Positions 51,979 to 59,488 of a stretch of DNA of 64,000 bases are shown here, in pieces. Positions within the stretch are counted from its first letter, which is position 1, and each line of letters opens with the position of its first letter. Position numbers and translations under genes: made by a program. A model generated the notes under the pieces. The model was not told the origin of the DNA, did no database searches, and worked only from the letters and a program-made list of their open reading frames with translations. This DNA is from Nitrospira sp. (lineage in GTDB: Bacteria; Nitrospirota; Nitrospiria; Nitrospirales; Nitrospiraceae). Where the stretch lies: NCBI GenBank assembly GCA_016873495.1, contig VGXC01000002.1, forward strand, positions 62,001 through 126,000, given 5' to 3'.

Positions 51979-52868
51979 CCTGCCTCCCCCTCCGCTCGCT
52001 TCCCTTTGACCTGGCTCATTTCCACCGCCTTGGCATATTTGACGAACGTATGCATCCCCGCAAAGATGGCCACGATGATCCCGTGCACCCCGTCTTGGTA
52101 CCCGCCTCGCAACAGGTACGTCTTCAGAATGGTGCCCAGGTGGTTGCCGGCTAGGTCCAGCCAGCCGATCCGCCTTCCGCTCTTGAGTTTTTCCCGGGCC
52201 CCGAGGGTCGTATACCGCGCCATCTTGCGGACGTGTTCACGGACTCCCGGCATGCTGTAGTGGTCGAGCGGCTGCGTCAACCGCTCGATGCGCCCCGCCA
52301 AATGCAGCCGCTCATGGAGCAGCACGTCATCGTACCGGCCTGCCGCTCGGCGAAACAGCCGCAACTGGTAGTCCGGATAGATCCCGCCGCCCCTGATCCA
52401 ACGTCCATAGAAAAAGTTTCGCCGCGGAACTTCGAATCCGGCGATATCAGCCGGAGGTCCCGCCGCCAGCAGCCGTCGAATCTCCTCGCGAAGCGGGTCC
52501 GTCACCCGCTCGTCCGCATCCACCACCAGCAGCCAATCGGCCTTCGTCTGCTCGAACCCGAAATTCTTCTGCGGCCCGTAGCCGGGCCAGGGCCGTACAA
52601 AGACCCGATCCGTATACTGACGCGCGAGAGCCACAGTCCGGTCCCGGCTCTCCGCATCCACCACGATCAGCTCGTCCACCCAACGCAAGGACTCTAGGCA
52701 AGCGGCAATGTTCCGCTCCTCATCCTTGGTAATCACCACGGCAGCAATGGAAACCGTGAAGGGTGAAGGGTGAGGGGTGAGGGGTACGCCTTCGTGAGCA
52801 TGAGCGGCCCCCAGAGACCCTGATCCTGTGGAATTCTTGCTGATCACACCTAACCCTTTACGCCTCAC
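51975..52868 (-). CDS. Glycosyltransferase family 2 (WaaE/KdtX-like)
   Basis: The catalytic part starts VSIAAVVITKDEERNIAACLESLRWVDELIVVDAESRDRT and has VRPWPGYGPQKNFG, LLVVDADERVTDPLREEIRR and IRGGGIYPDYQLRLFRRAAGRY. This is the pattern of LPS core beta-1,4-glucosyltransferases of the WaaE type. A hydrophobic/aromatic C-terminal segment likely touches the membrane. The start is uncertain: GTG codons at 52868 and 52847 lead through about 38 residues encoded by repeat DNA (52754-52880), while a GTG at 52739 would begin just inside the domain. Two neighbours (52881, 53723) are related in layout. Confidence 0.88.
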   Translation of the reverse strand: MRRKGLGVISKNSTGSGSLGAAHAHEGVPLTPHPSPFTVSIAAVVITKDEERNIAACLESLRWVDELIVVDAESRDRTVALARQYTDRVFVRPWPGYGPQKNFGFEQTKADWLLVVDADERVTDPLREEIRRLLAAGPPADIAGFEVPRRNFFYGRWIRGGGIYPDYQLRLFRRAAGRYDDVLLHERLHLAGRIERLTQPLDHYSMPGVREHVRKMARYTTLGAREKLKSGRRIGWLDLAGNHLGTILKTYLLRGGYQDGVHGIIVAIFAGMHTFVKYAKAVEMSQVKGKRAEGEAG

Positions 52869-52880
52869 GCTTTACGGGCT
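52754..52880. repeat. GTGAAGGG / CCTCACG imperfect palindromic repeat
   Basis: At 52754-52783 there are four tandem phrases of the GTGA(A/G)GGG type. At 52843-52880 the complementary CCCTTTACG, CCTCACG and CTTTACG phrases occur. Together they form an imperfect inverted repeat around a ~60-bp centre, just at the start of the 51975-52868 gene. The same phrases recur at 60875-60985, also in both orientations. Confidence 0.55.
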
Positions 52881-53726
52881 TCATCCCCTGAAGCCCCGTT
52901 TGACGACGGCACGGTAGAAAGCAGCTTCCAGCCAGCGGTTTCGCCCCGGCTTAAGCACCGGGTATCGACTCACCCGCTCCCGCATCACGGCCGGATGAGA
53001 TCCGGTGAAGTTCTTCATGATGTCGTATTCCTCGAACTCGTAGGCTTCGCGGGCCAGCATCTTGGCCTGCTCGGCGCCGGGGCTATCGCCATGGTGGCGG
53101 GCCACCTGGTAGCGGAACTTGTCCAGCAAGACACGCGGCTGCTTGACCCAGCCGTAATGGTAGATCGTCGCGCCGGAAGGCCGGATGCGGTCCTTGTGCG
53201 CGCTTTGCATCCAGCCCTTATCCGCCTTGAGCCAGAACCCGACCGCATCCCCGCAGGACTCCACCTGGCCGTCGTTCCGGATGATCCGCACCGCACGGTG
53301 GTAGAACCAGGGATTCAACGACCGGTAGTCGCCGTAGAAATGGTGATAGCGGAAGGTGAAGCCCAGAACCGTCGGATTCCCAAGATGCTCCCGCAACGAC
53401 CGGCTGATGATCGCGTGATCGGCCTCGTGCAGCACTTCGTCGGCCTGGAGGTAGAGAGCCCAATCGCCGGTGCAGCGGGCCAGGGCCTTGTTGGTCTCGT
53501 ACGAAAACAACAAGCCGTCTTTTTTCATCGAATCGTCCCAGACGGAATCCAGAATCCGCACCTTGTCGGAGCCGATCGAGTCGATCAATTCGCGCGTCCC
53601 GTCCTCCGACTGCCCGACATTCACGATGAACTCGTCCACGATCGGGAGGGCGGACCGGATCACCTCGACGATCGGGTAGTCGAACGAGACCGCGTTCCGG
53701 CAGATCGTGAAGGCGCTGACTTTCAT
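52881..53726 (-). CDS. Glycosyltransferase family 2
   Basis: From the ATG at 53726 (281 residues): VSAFTICRNAVSFDYPIVEVIRSALPIVDEFIVNVGQSEDGTRELI, then ALYLQADEVLHEADH (metal-binding region), FYHRAVRIIRNDGQVESCGDAVGFW and an HYGWVKQPRVLLDKFRYQ segment. The sequence departs from the common GT2 pattern but resembles glycosyltransferases of LPS clusters. Its start overlaps the next gene's stop as ATGA (coupled). The long open frame upstream to 54278 is inside that gene and is not used. Confidence 0.9.
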   Translation of the reverse strand: MKVSAFTICRNAVSFDYPIVEVIRSALPIVDEFIVNVGQSEDGTRELIDSIGSDKVRILDSVWDDSMKKDGLLFSYETNKALARCTGDWALYLQADEVLHEADHAIISRSLREHLGNPTVLGFTFRYHHFYGDYRSLNPWFYHRAVRIIRNDGQVESCGDAVGFWLKADKGWMQSAHKDRIRPSGATIYHYGWVKQPRVLLDKFRYQVARHHGDSPGAEQAKMLAREAYEFEEYDIMKNFTGSHPAVMRERVSRYPVLKPGRNRWLEAAFYRAVVKRGFRG

Positions 53727-54631
53727 CGGAGTCCCTCCCCGCCGGCCGTTGGCCCCCGCTGCAACTCCCACAACTTCGCATACTTGATAAAGGTGTAATA
53801 GGCGTAGAGCCCGGAGAGGATCAGGCCCGGCCTTCCATCCAGAAAGCCCATTCGTCCGAGATACATTTTCAAGAACGTAAAGACCGGATGGCTGATCAGC
53901 TGGTGCGTGCGGAACCGCCGCCCCTGTTCGACCATGCGCCGGGCCATCAAATCGGAATAGCGGTCCATCTTGGCCAGGTACTGATCGATATCCTGGAAAG
54001 GGTACTGCAATACATGCTCCTTCAGATGTCCGACCGTGCCATGCAACTCGAACGTCTCGTGCACCAGTTGATCGCAATATTTCATCCGATCCTTGCGGAA
54101 CAGCTGGGGCTGACGATAGTCCGGGTACCAGCCACAGTGGCGAATCCAGCGGCCAAGAAAATAATTCTTGCGCGGCACAAAGTAGGCGTCGGCCTCCGGA
54201 CCCCGGTCCAGGAGCCGCCGGATCTCGTCCCGAATCTCCGGCGTGGCCACCTCGTCCGTGTCCAGGCTGAACACCCATTCGTGCGATGCATGAGCCACGG
54301 CCTCGTTCCGGAGCCTGCCGAATCCATGGAACTCGTGTTGGTAGATTTTGTCCGTAAACTCCCGGCTGATCTTCTCTGTCGCATCGGTGCTGTGAGAATC
54401 CACCACGATCAGTTCGTCCGCCCAGCGGACCGATTCCAGGCAGGCTCCGATCGTCGCCTCATTATTGTAGGCAATGACATAGGCGGACACTTTAGCAGGA
54501 CGTTGAAAAAGCCCTCCGGCTTCGTTCTCGCGTCGCTCAAAGCCTCCACGTACGGCAACAGTACGACTCGGCTTTTCGCTCGCTGCGGCCTCGCCGGGCG
54601 GACTTTTTGAACGTCCTGACTCGCTAGACAT
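53723..54631 (-). CDS. Glycosyltransferase family 2 with in-frame repeat element at the N-terminus
   Basis: The enzyme domain is VSAYVIAYNNEATIGACLESVRWADELIVVDSHSTDAT, VFSLDTDEVATPEIRDEIRRLL, FVPRKNYFLGRWIRHCGWYPDYRQPQLF, similar to the WaaE-like gene at 51975. It starts at the ATG 54631, overlapping the GT9 stop by 8 bp. After MSSE a 123-bp inverted-repeat element (54496-54618, 41 codons) interrupts the 5' end without a stop. Removing it gives MSSESKVSAYVIAYNNE, a normal N-terminus. The extra residues are basic and low in complexity (with ...SKSPPGEAAASEK...). The protein is probably still functional. Confidence 0.9.
   Translation of the reverse strand: MSSESGRSKSPPGEAAASEKPSRTVAVRGGFERRENEAGGLFQRPAKVSAYVIAYNNEATIGACLESVRWADELIVVDSHSTDATEKISREFTDKIYQHEFHGFGRLRNEAVAHASHEWVFSLDTDEVATPEIRDEIRRLLDRGPEADAYFVPRKNYFLGRWIRHCGWYPDYRQPQLFRKDRMKYCDQLVHETFELHGTVGHLKEHVLQYPFQDIDQYLAKMDRYSDLMARRMVEQGRRFRTHQLISHPVFTFLKMYLGRMGFLDGRPGLILSGLYAYYTFIKYAKLWELQRGPTAGGEGLR
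54496..54618. mobile_element. 123-bp MITE/REP-like element with 16-bp terminal inverted repeats
   Basis: The termini are inverted repeats: 54496-54511 (CAGGACGTTGAAAAAG) and 54603-54618 (CTTTTTGAACGTCCTG), 15 of 16 positions pairing. The inside is GC-rich, with no transposase. Its length is exactly 41 codons, so the host gene's frame survives. No clear target-site duplication is visible. I recall similar terminally inverted, GTTGAAAAAG-type repeats in Nitrospira genomes, but that is unverified. Confidence 0.7.
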
Positions 54632-55643
54632 GCGCCACCGCGATCTCTTCCGGACGAGACAGCACCTGCCTGACCCGATTCACCACGTCCTCCACCGAAA
54701 TACGGTCCAGACAGTCCCAGTAGGGGCAGGCCTCATAGACACACTTCTCGCACGTGGGCACATCAGGCTGCAGCACGATCCCCGGCCCCAGGGGTTGCCA
54801 TCGGGTCGGCAGCTGGTTCCGCCGGGGATCGAAGAGACTGACGGTCGGCACCCCGAGCCCCGCGGCGATATGCGCGGGGCCCGTCGAGCCGGACACCACC
54901 GCCTGGCTCGCCCCGATCATCGCCATCAATTGCCGCAACGTCGCGCTTCCCATCACATCCAGGATCGAGCTATGGGCCGCTCCCCCCCACCCCGTCTCAT
55001 CCCGAAAGCGGTCCCTCTCGGTCTGGCTGCCGCTCAGCACCACTCCATACCCGTCCTCCGCCAGGCGTTGAGCCAGGTCAAGGTAGTGCCGGAGTTTCCA
55101 TTGGCGGGAGGAGAATCCTCCCGGATGCACCGCAATGCGAGGGGCCGGCAGTGTCTTCAGTCGCACCGCCGCCGCCTGCCGCTCGTCATCCGTCAAGACC
55201 AGTCGGGGACGGACCGGTTCGCCCGGCTCCAGGCCCAAGCCCCGCAACAGTCCCAGATTATACGTCGCTTCATGCCGAGAAAAATCGCTCCGGTGTTCGT
55301 AGACCCGCCGGTTGGCCAACAGACTGTACCAACGATAGCCGGTCGCCACCCGCACTGGAACCCGCGCGACGAAGGCCGCGGCCATCAAGCGGCGGAACGG
55401 CTTCAAGAAAATCGCCGCATCAAAACCGCGCCGGAACAGCGCCACCACATCGGCGAACCGCTCCTGCCCGTTCAGGGTCAGGACGGCGGCCACGTCCGGA
55501 TGCTGCGCCAGCACCGGAGCCGCATAGGCGCTGGAGAGAAACGAGACCTCCGCATCCGGCAGCAACCGGCGCAACGCCGTGGCGACCGGAAGACAAAGAA
55601 TCTCATCCCCGATTCCATCAGGCCTGACCAGCAAGATGTTCAT
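54624..55643 (-). CDS. Glycosyltransferase family 9 (heptosyltransferase-like)
   Basis: The 339-residue GT-B enzyme starts MNILLVRPDGIGDEILCLPVATALRRLLPDA. It has AIFLKPFRRLMAAAFVARVPVRVATGYRWY, a Gly-rich AVHPGGFSSRQWKLRHYLDLAQRL, and VVSGSTGPAHIAAGLGVPTVSLFDPRRNQLPTRW. The Cys-rich tail (CEKCVYEACPYWDCL) is shared with other heptosyltransferases. The ADP-heptose site residues fit GT9. It overlaps the following GT2 gene by 8 bp (ATGTCTAG). Confidence 0.93.
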   Translation of the reverse strand: MNILLVRPDGIGDEILCLPVATALRRLLPDAEVSFLSSAYAAPVLAQHPDVAAVLTLNGQERFADVVALFRRGFDAAIFLKPFRRLMAAAFVARVPVRVATGYRWYSLLANRRVYEHRSDFSRHEATYNLGLLRGLGLEPGEPVRPRLVLTDDERQAAAVRLKTLPAPRIAVHPGGFSSRQWKLRHYLDLAQRLAEDGYGVVLSGSQTERDRFRDETGWGGAAHSSILDVMGSATLRQLMAMIGASQAVVSGSTGPAHIAAGLGVPTVSLFDPRRNQLPTRWQPLGPGIVLQPDVPTCEKCVYEACPYWDCLDRISVEDVVNRVRQVLSRPEEIAVAHV

Positions 55644-55662
55644 CCAGACCGCCGCCTTGTCG

Positions 55663-56694
55663 TCAGTGGGCCAGCCTGACCGCCAACCGTTCTCGCACGG
55701 CGTCCAAAACCATGTTCGGCGAGAGACTCGTCAAACATTCGAGCCTGACCTGGTTGCGACATTGCCGGTCGAAGCAAGGGCTGCACGGCACTCCGCTCGT
55801 GAGCACCCGATGCCGCGTGCCATAAGGCCCGGTCCGGACGGGGCTCGTCGGACCGAAGAGCGCGACGACGGGCGTGCCGACCGCCGCCGCCACGTGCATC
55901 GGCCCCGAGTCGTTCGTGATTAACAACGAGGCCGTGTGCAACAGGGCCGGCAAGAGCCCCGGCTTGGTCTGCCCGGTGAGATCGACCGGCGCCGTGCGCA
56001 TCAGCCGTTTGACCGCCTCTATGTCGGCGCGTTCATCCGGTCCCCCGATCAGCACCACGCGCCCCATCCCTTCTTGCTGCAGACGATCCGCCAACTCGGC
56101 AAAGAATTCCCTGGGCCAACGCTTGGTCGCCCAGCGGGCTGAGACGTTCACCGCAATCCACGACGCGCCAGCCGGCACGCCCTGCCGGCTCAACAGATCC
56201 GCAACCGGGGATTGATCGTCGCTCAACGGACGGAACCGGAACTCCGGTTCGCCCCGGGCAGGCGCGCCGAGCGCCCGCGCCACGAGCAGATTCCGGTCGA
56301 CCGCATGCATCTCCGTGGTTGGGACCGGAACTCTGTGGGTGTAGAACCAGGGACTCCCTTCCCGCGCATTGGCAAAACCGATGCGCGTCGCGCAGCCGGA
56401 CAGCCAGGCCATCCCGCCGCTGCGGAAGAGTCCTTGCAGGTCCACGGCCAGGTCGAAGCCCTGGGCGCGCAAACGCGGGACCTGCGAGAGCCACCCGGCA
56501 ATCCCCGGCTCCACCGCGCAGACTTCATCCACCCCCTCCACTCGCTCGACGATCCCCGCCCACTGCCGTTTCACGAGCCATGTCATGGAGGCCTGCGGAA
56601 AGAGCCGGCGCAGCGCCGCCGCGGTGGGCATCGCATGCACCACGTCGCCGAGCGAGCTCGGTTTGATGAACAGAATCCGCCGATAGTCAGTCAT
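55663..56694 (-). CDS. Lipopolysaccharide heptosyltransferase (GT9, WaaC/WaaF-like)
   Basis: From the ATG at 56694, 343 residues: ILFIKPSSLGDVVHAMPTAAALRRLFP, then VDLQGLFRSGGMAWLSGCATRIGFANAREGSPWFYTH, IAVNVSARWATKRWPREFFAELADRL and ITNDSGPMHVAAAVGTPVVALFGPTSPVRTGPYG. The KPSSLGDV opening and the SARWATKRWP block resemble heptosyltransferase I (WaaC). An ATG at 56712 would add six residues. It is followed 19 bp later by the next GT9 gene. Confidence 0.93.
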   Translation of the reverse strand: MTDYRRILFIKPSSLGDVVHAMPTAAALRRLFPQASMTWLVKRQWAGIVERVEGVDEVCAVEPGIAGWLSQVPRLRAQGFDLAVDLQGLFRSGGMAWLSGCATRIGFANAREGSPWFYTHRVPVPTTEMHAVDRNLLVARALGAPARGEPEFRFRPLSDDQSPVADLLSRQGVPAGASWIAVNVSARWATKRWPREFFAELADRLQQEGMGRVVLIGGPDERADIEAVKRLMRTAPVDLTGQTKPGLLPALLHTASLLITNDSGPMHVAAAVGTPVVALFGPTSPVRTGPYGTRHRVLTSGVPCSPCFDRQCRNQVRLECLTSLSPNMVLDAVRERLAVRLAH

Positions 56695-56705
56695 CTCGAA
56701 CGCTC

Positions 56706-56762
56706 CCAGCACTCAGCGATCAGCTTTCATCCGATCGGACCTGACAGCTGAACGCTGACTGC
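56706..56762. repeat. CAGCTGAACGCTGA-type repeat at the 3' end of waaF-gmhB
   Basis: The phrases CACTCAGCGATCAGC and CAGCTGAACGCTGACTGC are related by inversion. They encode the last 14 or so codons of the WaaF-GmhB gene and run into the spacer upstream of the next gene. It is a third repeat type, distinct from the CTTCACG and AAAGTC families. Confidence 0.4.
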
Positions 56763-58444
56763 TGCCGGCTGGCCGCATCGGCCAGGATCCAGGCCGCCGC
56801 ATCGGTCAGCTCTGCGGCGACATGATCCGGCTTAAGGCCTTCCCGTTCCAAGACCGCCAACGCCTCCAGGCTCGTGGGGCCTGTGGTCACCAAGACCCTG
56901 CGCGCTCCGATGCGGCTCCCCAACTCGACGTCCCGGCTCTGGTCCCCCACCACATAGCTGGCCGAGAGGTCCAGCCCAAGGTCCGCCGCCGCCCGCTCCA
57001 CCATCGCCGTCCCGGGCTTGCGACAGAGACACCCGTCGTCCGGATGGTGCGGGCAGAAATAGATGGCGTCCAGAGCGCCCCCACCCGCTTCCAGCAGAGC
57101 CAGCAGCTTGGCATGGATGGTTTTCAACATGTCGACCGTGAAGAGGCCCCGCGCGACACCCGACTGGTTGGTCACCAGCACTAGCGTGGCCCCGGCTCGT
57201 TTCAACCGCGCGACCGCCTCAACGACGCCGGGCAGCAGGTGCAGCTCCTCCGGTGTCTTGATGTAACTCGTATCCCGGTTCACGGTCCCGTCCCGATCCA
57301 GAAACACGGTGACGCCTTGCAAAACGGAAGGCAGAATGCGGAAGGCGGTATGCGACGGAGCCGCCTGTATTGCCTGCTTTCCGCCTTCTGCCTTCTGCCT
57401 GTCCAGTAGTGCGCCGGCCGCCGCATGCACCTCGTCCACCGTAACCCTGGTCATGCAGCGATGGTCGATCGGGCATTCGCGCAACAGACAGGGCGCACAG
57501 TCCACCGGCTGCCGCACGATGGCATATCGCTCGCCGACCGGGGACGTGGTCCGATGATCGGTCGGCCCGAACACGGCCACCACCGGAACCCCGAAGGCCG
57601 CCGCCATGTGCATCGGTCCCGTATCGTTGGTCAGAAATAGGTCGCATCGCTTCGTGACCGCCATGAGTTCCCGGACCGTCGTCTGCCCGGCAAGCACGAC
57701 CGTCGGCAAACGCAGTCGCTCCGCAATACTGCGCGCCAAGGCTTCTTCCCCCTTGGCGCCGACGATCACAACGTGAGCCTGCCGACCGCTCCGGTGTTGA
57801 TCGTCAGCGACCCGCTGGGCTGTTTCCGCAAACCGATCCGGCAACCAGCGCTTCGCCCCGCCATAGGTTGAGCCGGGATTGAGGCCGATCACCAGATCCC
57901 CCGCGCCCACCCCCCGTTCCGCCAGCTTGGCGGTCATTTCCCGTTCTTCCTGCTCCGACAGGAACAGCCTGGGAGAGACAACCGATCCGATGTCGCCCAG
58001 CGGCCGGAGCAGATCCAGGTAATACTGGACCTGGTGCTTACAGACGGTCTTGGAGCCACGCTCGATGGGATCGGTGAGGAGCCACCCCCGTCCGTCCGTG
58101 GCATAGCCATAGCGGCGGGCAATCCCCGCCAGGAAGGAAATCAACGCCGCTTCAAACGCGTTCTGAAACAGGATCGCCAGATCGAACCGACGACGGCGCA
58201 ACTCATCGGCTAGGGCCCATTTCCCGGCCAGCCCCGCATATTTCCGGCGATCTTCGTAGACCAGGGTGAGGTCCACCGCCGGATGATGCGCCAGCAGCTC
58301 GGCGATGATCGGCTTGACCAGCAGGGTCACCTCCGCCTCGGGAAACAGTCTGCGAACCTCGCTCAACGCCGGCTCGCACATGACCGCATCCCCGATCCAG
58401 TTGGGCCCCCGCACCAGCAAGCGCCTGACCGACTCCTTACGCAC
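56720..58444 (-). CDS. waaF: Fusion of ADP-heptose--LPS heptosyltransferase II (WaaF) and D-glycero-beta-D-manno-heptose-1,7-bisphosphate 7-phosphatase (GmhB)
   Basis: Residues 1-345 form a GT9 heptosyltransferase: LLVRGPNWIGDAVMCEPALSEVRRLFP, GLNPGSTYGGAKRWLPDRF and FLTNDTGPMHMAAAFGVPVVAVFGPTDHRTT. Residues ~378-545 are a GmhB-type HAD phosphatase: VFLDRDGTVNRDTSYIK (nucleophile Asp), LVTNQSGVARGLFT, the zinc loop CPHHPDDGCLCRKPG and YVVGDQSRDVELG. GmhB dephosphorylates heptose-1,7-bisphosphate on the path to ADP-heptose, the WaaF donor, so the two halves act in one pathway. The joining linker (347-376) is encoded by repeat DNA at 57318-57405. The C-terminal tail is also repeat-encoded. It overlaps lpxK by 8 bp. 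Confidence 0.93.
   Translation of the reverse strand: MRKESVRRLLVRGPNWIGDAVMCEPALSEVRRLFPEAEVTLLVKPIIAELLAHHPAVDLTLVYEDRRKYAGLAGKWALADELRRRRFDLAILFQNAFEAALISFLAGIARRYGYATDGRGWLLTDPIERGSKTVCKHQVQYYLDLLRPLGDIGSVVSPRLFLSEQEEREMTAKLAERGVGAGDLVIGLNPGSTYGGAKRWLPDRFAETAQRVADDQHRSGRQAHVVIVGAKGEEALARSIAERLRLPTVVLAGQTTVRELMAVTKRCDLFLTNDTGPMHMAAAFGVPVVAVFGPTDHRTTSPVGERYAIVRQPVDCAPCLLRECPIDHRCMTRVTVDEVHAAAGALLDRQKAEGGKQAIQAAPSHTAFRILPSVLQGVTVFLDRDGTVNRDTSYIKTPEELHLLPGVVEAVARLKRAGATLVLVTNQSGVARGLFTVDMLKTIHAKLLALLEAGGGALDAIYFCPHHPDDGCLCRKPGTAMVERAAADLGLDLSASYVVGDQSRDVELGSRIGARRVLVTTGPTSLEALAVLEREGLKPDHVAAELTDAAAWILADAASRQQSAFSCQVRSDES
57318..57405. repeat. CTTCTGCC / GGCAGAATGCGG repeat in the waaF-gmhB linker
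   Basis: GGCAGAATGCGGAAGGCGG near 57330 and the tandem CCGCCTTCTGCCTTCTGCC phrases near 57384-57402 form an imperfect inverted repeat. It lies exactly between the two protein domains and reads through in frame as a low-complexity linker. Without such a repeat the two genes would probably be separate. Confidence 0.5.
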
Positions 58445-59471
58445 GTTCCGCCCCTCCGAAAACGACCCGTTCCATCCGCTCCCGCCCGTCTACTATGTCC
58501 ATACCCAGCCGTAAAGCCAGCACCCGCTCGCCCGGCCTCAACAGGGGGGCCACCTTGACGGCATCCTTCTCCGTCGTCACCAGCAGTTGGGCCATGCAGC
58601 GCCTGGCCCGATCGTTAATCCGCTTCAGATCGCCGTTCCGGTAGTCATGATGGTCAGGAAACCGCACCTCATCCACCACGTTCACGCCGAGGCCGGACAT
58701 CGTCGCCCTGAACGAATCACTATTGCCGATGCCGCTGAAGAGCAAGATCGCCCGGCCCCTCACATCATCCAATCCTTGCGCTCCGCCGCTCGCCACATCC
58801 ACGAACAGGTCCGGCTGAAACCGCACGAGAATCGGCTGCTCCTTGCAGCCCAGGACTCCGACCATGTCTGCAAGCGCCTCTTGCTGCCGCATCTGATCGA
58901 CGCGGGTCATCAGCACCAGCGTCGCGCGGGCGGCGGCCGTGAGCGGCTCCCGCAGACGCCCGGCCGGCAGCAAGGCGTTCAGGTCACGGGGCGCCGAGGC
59001 GTCCACGAGCAACAGGTTCACATCGCGATGCAGGGCCAGATGCTGAAACCCGTCGTCCAGCACGACACAGTCGAGGGGAAACCGGCTCAAGGCCCACAGC
59101 CCTGCCCTGTACCGGTCCGCCCCCACGACCACGACGGCGCCGGGGCAACGGGACGCGATCAAGTGCGGCTCATCCCCCGCTTCAGCCGGCCCAGCCAGGA
59201 CAGCCTTCCCGTCCGACACCAGCAGGAATTCTTCCCCGCTCTGCCGCTTGTAGCCACGACTCAGCACGCCCACGCGCAGGCCGCGCCGCAACAACGATTG
59301 TACCAGCCAGATCACGACCGGCGTTTTGCCCGTGCCGCCGACGGTCAGGTTCCCCACGCTGATCACACGGCAGGGCAGGGTCCAGGTCGGGAACCAGCCG
59401 GCAGCATAGAGCCAGGCCCTGGCCCGGACCATCAGCCCATAAGGTACCGACAAGAGCTGCAGCAGCCACAT
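58437..59471 (-). CDS. lpxK: Tetraacyldisaccharide 4'-kinase
   Basis: LpxK phosphorylates the 4' position of the lipid A precursor. From the ATG at 59471 it has 344 residues: a short hydrophobic N-terminal segment, the Walker A loop GNLTVGGTGKTPVV at about 41-54, GVLSRGYKRQSG, VVLDDGFQHLALHRDVNLLLVD with the catalytic Asp/His, and a C-terminal FPDHHDYRNGDL. The frame is open for another 106 codons upstream, but that region overlaps waaA and reads as unrelated sequence. It is co-transcribed with waaA (17-bp gap). Confidence 0.95.
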   Translation of the reverse strand: MWLLQLLSVPYGLMVRARAWLYAAGWFPTWTLPCRVISVGNLTVGGTGKTPVVIWLVQSLLRRGLRVGVLSRGYKRQSGEEFLLVSDGKAVLAGPAEAGDEPHLIASRCPGAVVVVGADRYRAGLWALSRFPLDCVVLDDGFQHLALHRDVNLLLVDASAPRDLNALLPAGRLREPLTAAARATLVLMTRVDQMRQQEALADMVGVLGCKEQPILVRFQPDLFVDVASGGAQGLDDVRGRAILLFSGIGNSDSFRATMSGLGVNVVDEVRFPDHHDYRNGDLKRINDRARRCMAQLLVTTEKDAVKVAPLLRPGERVLALRLGMDIVDGRERMERVVFGGAERA

Positions 59472-59488
59472 GGGGCCCACCCGGCCCC

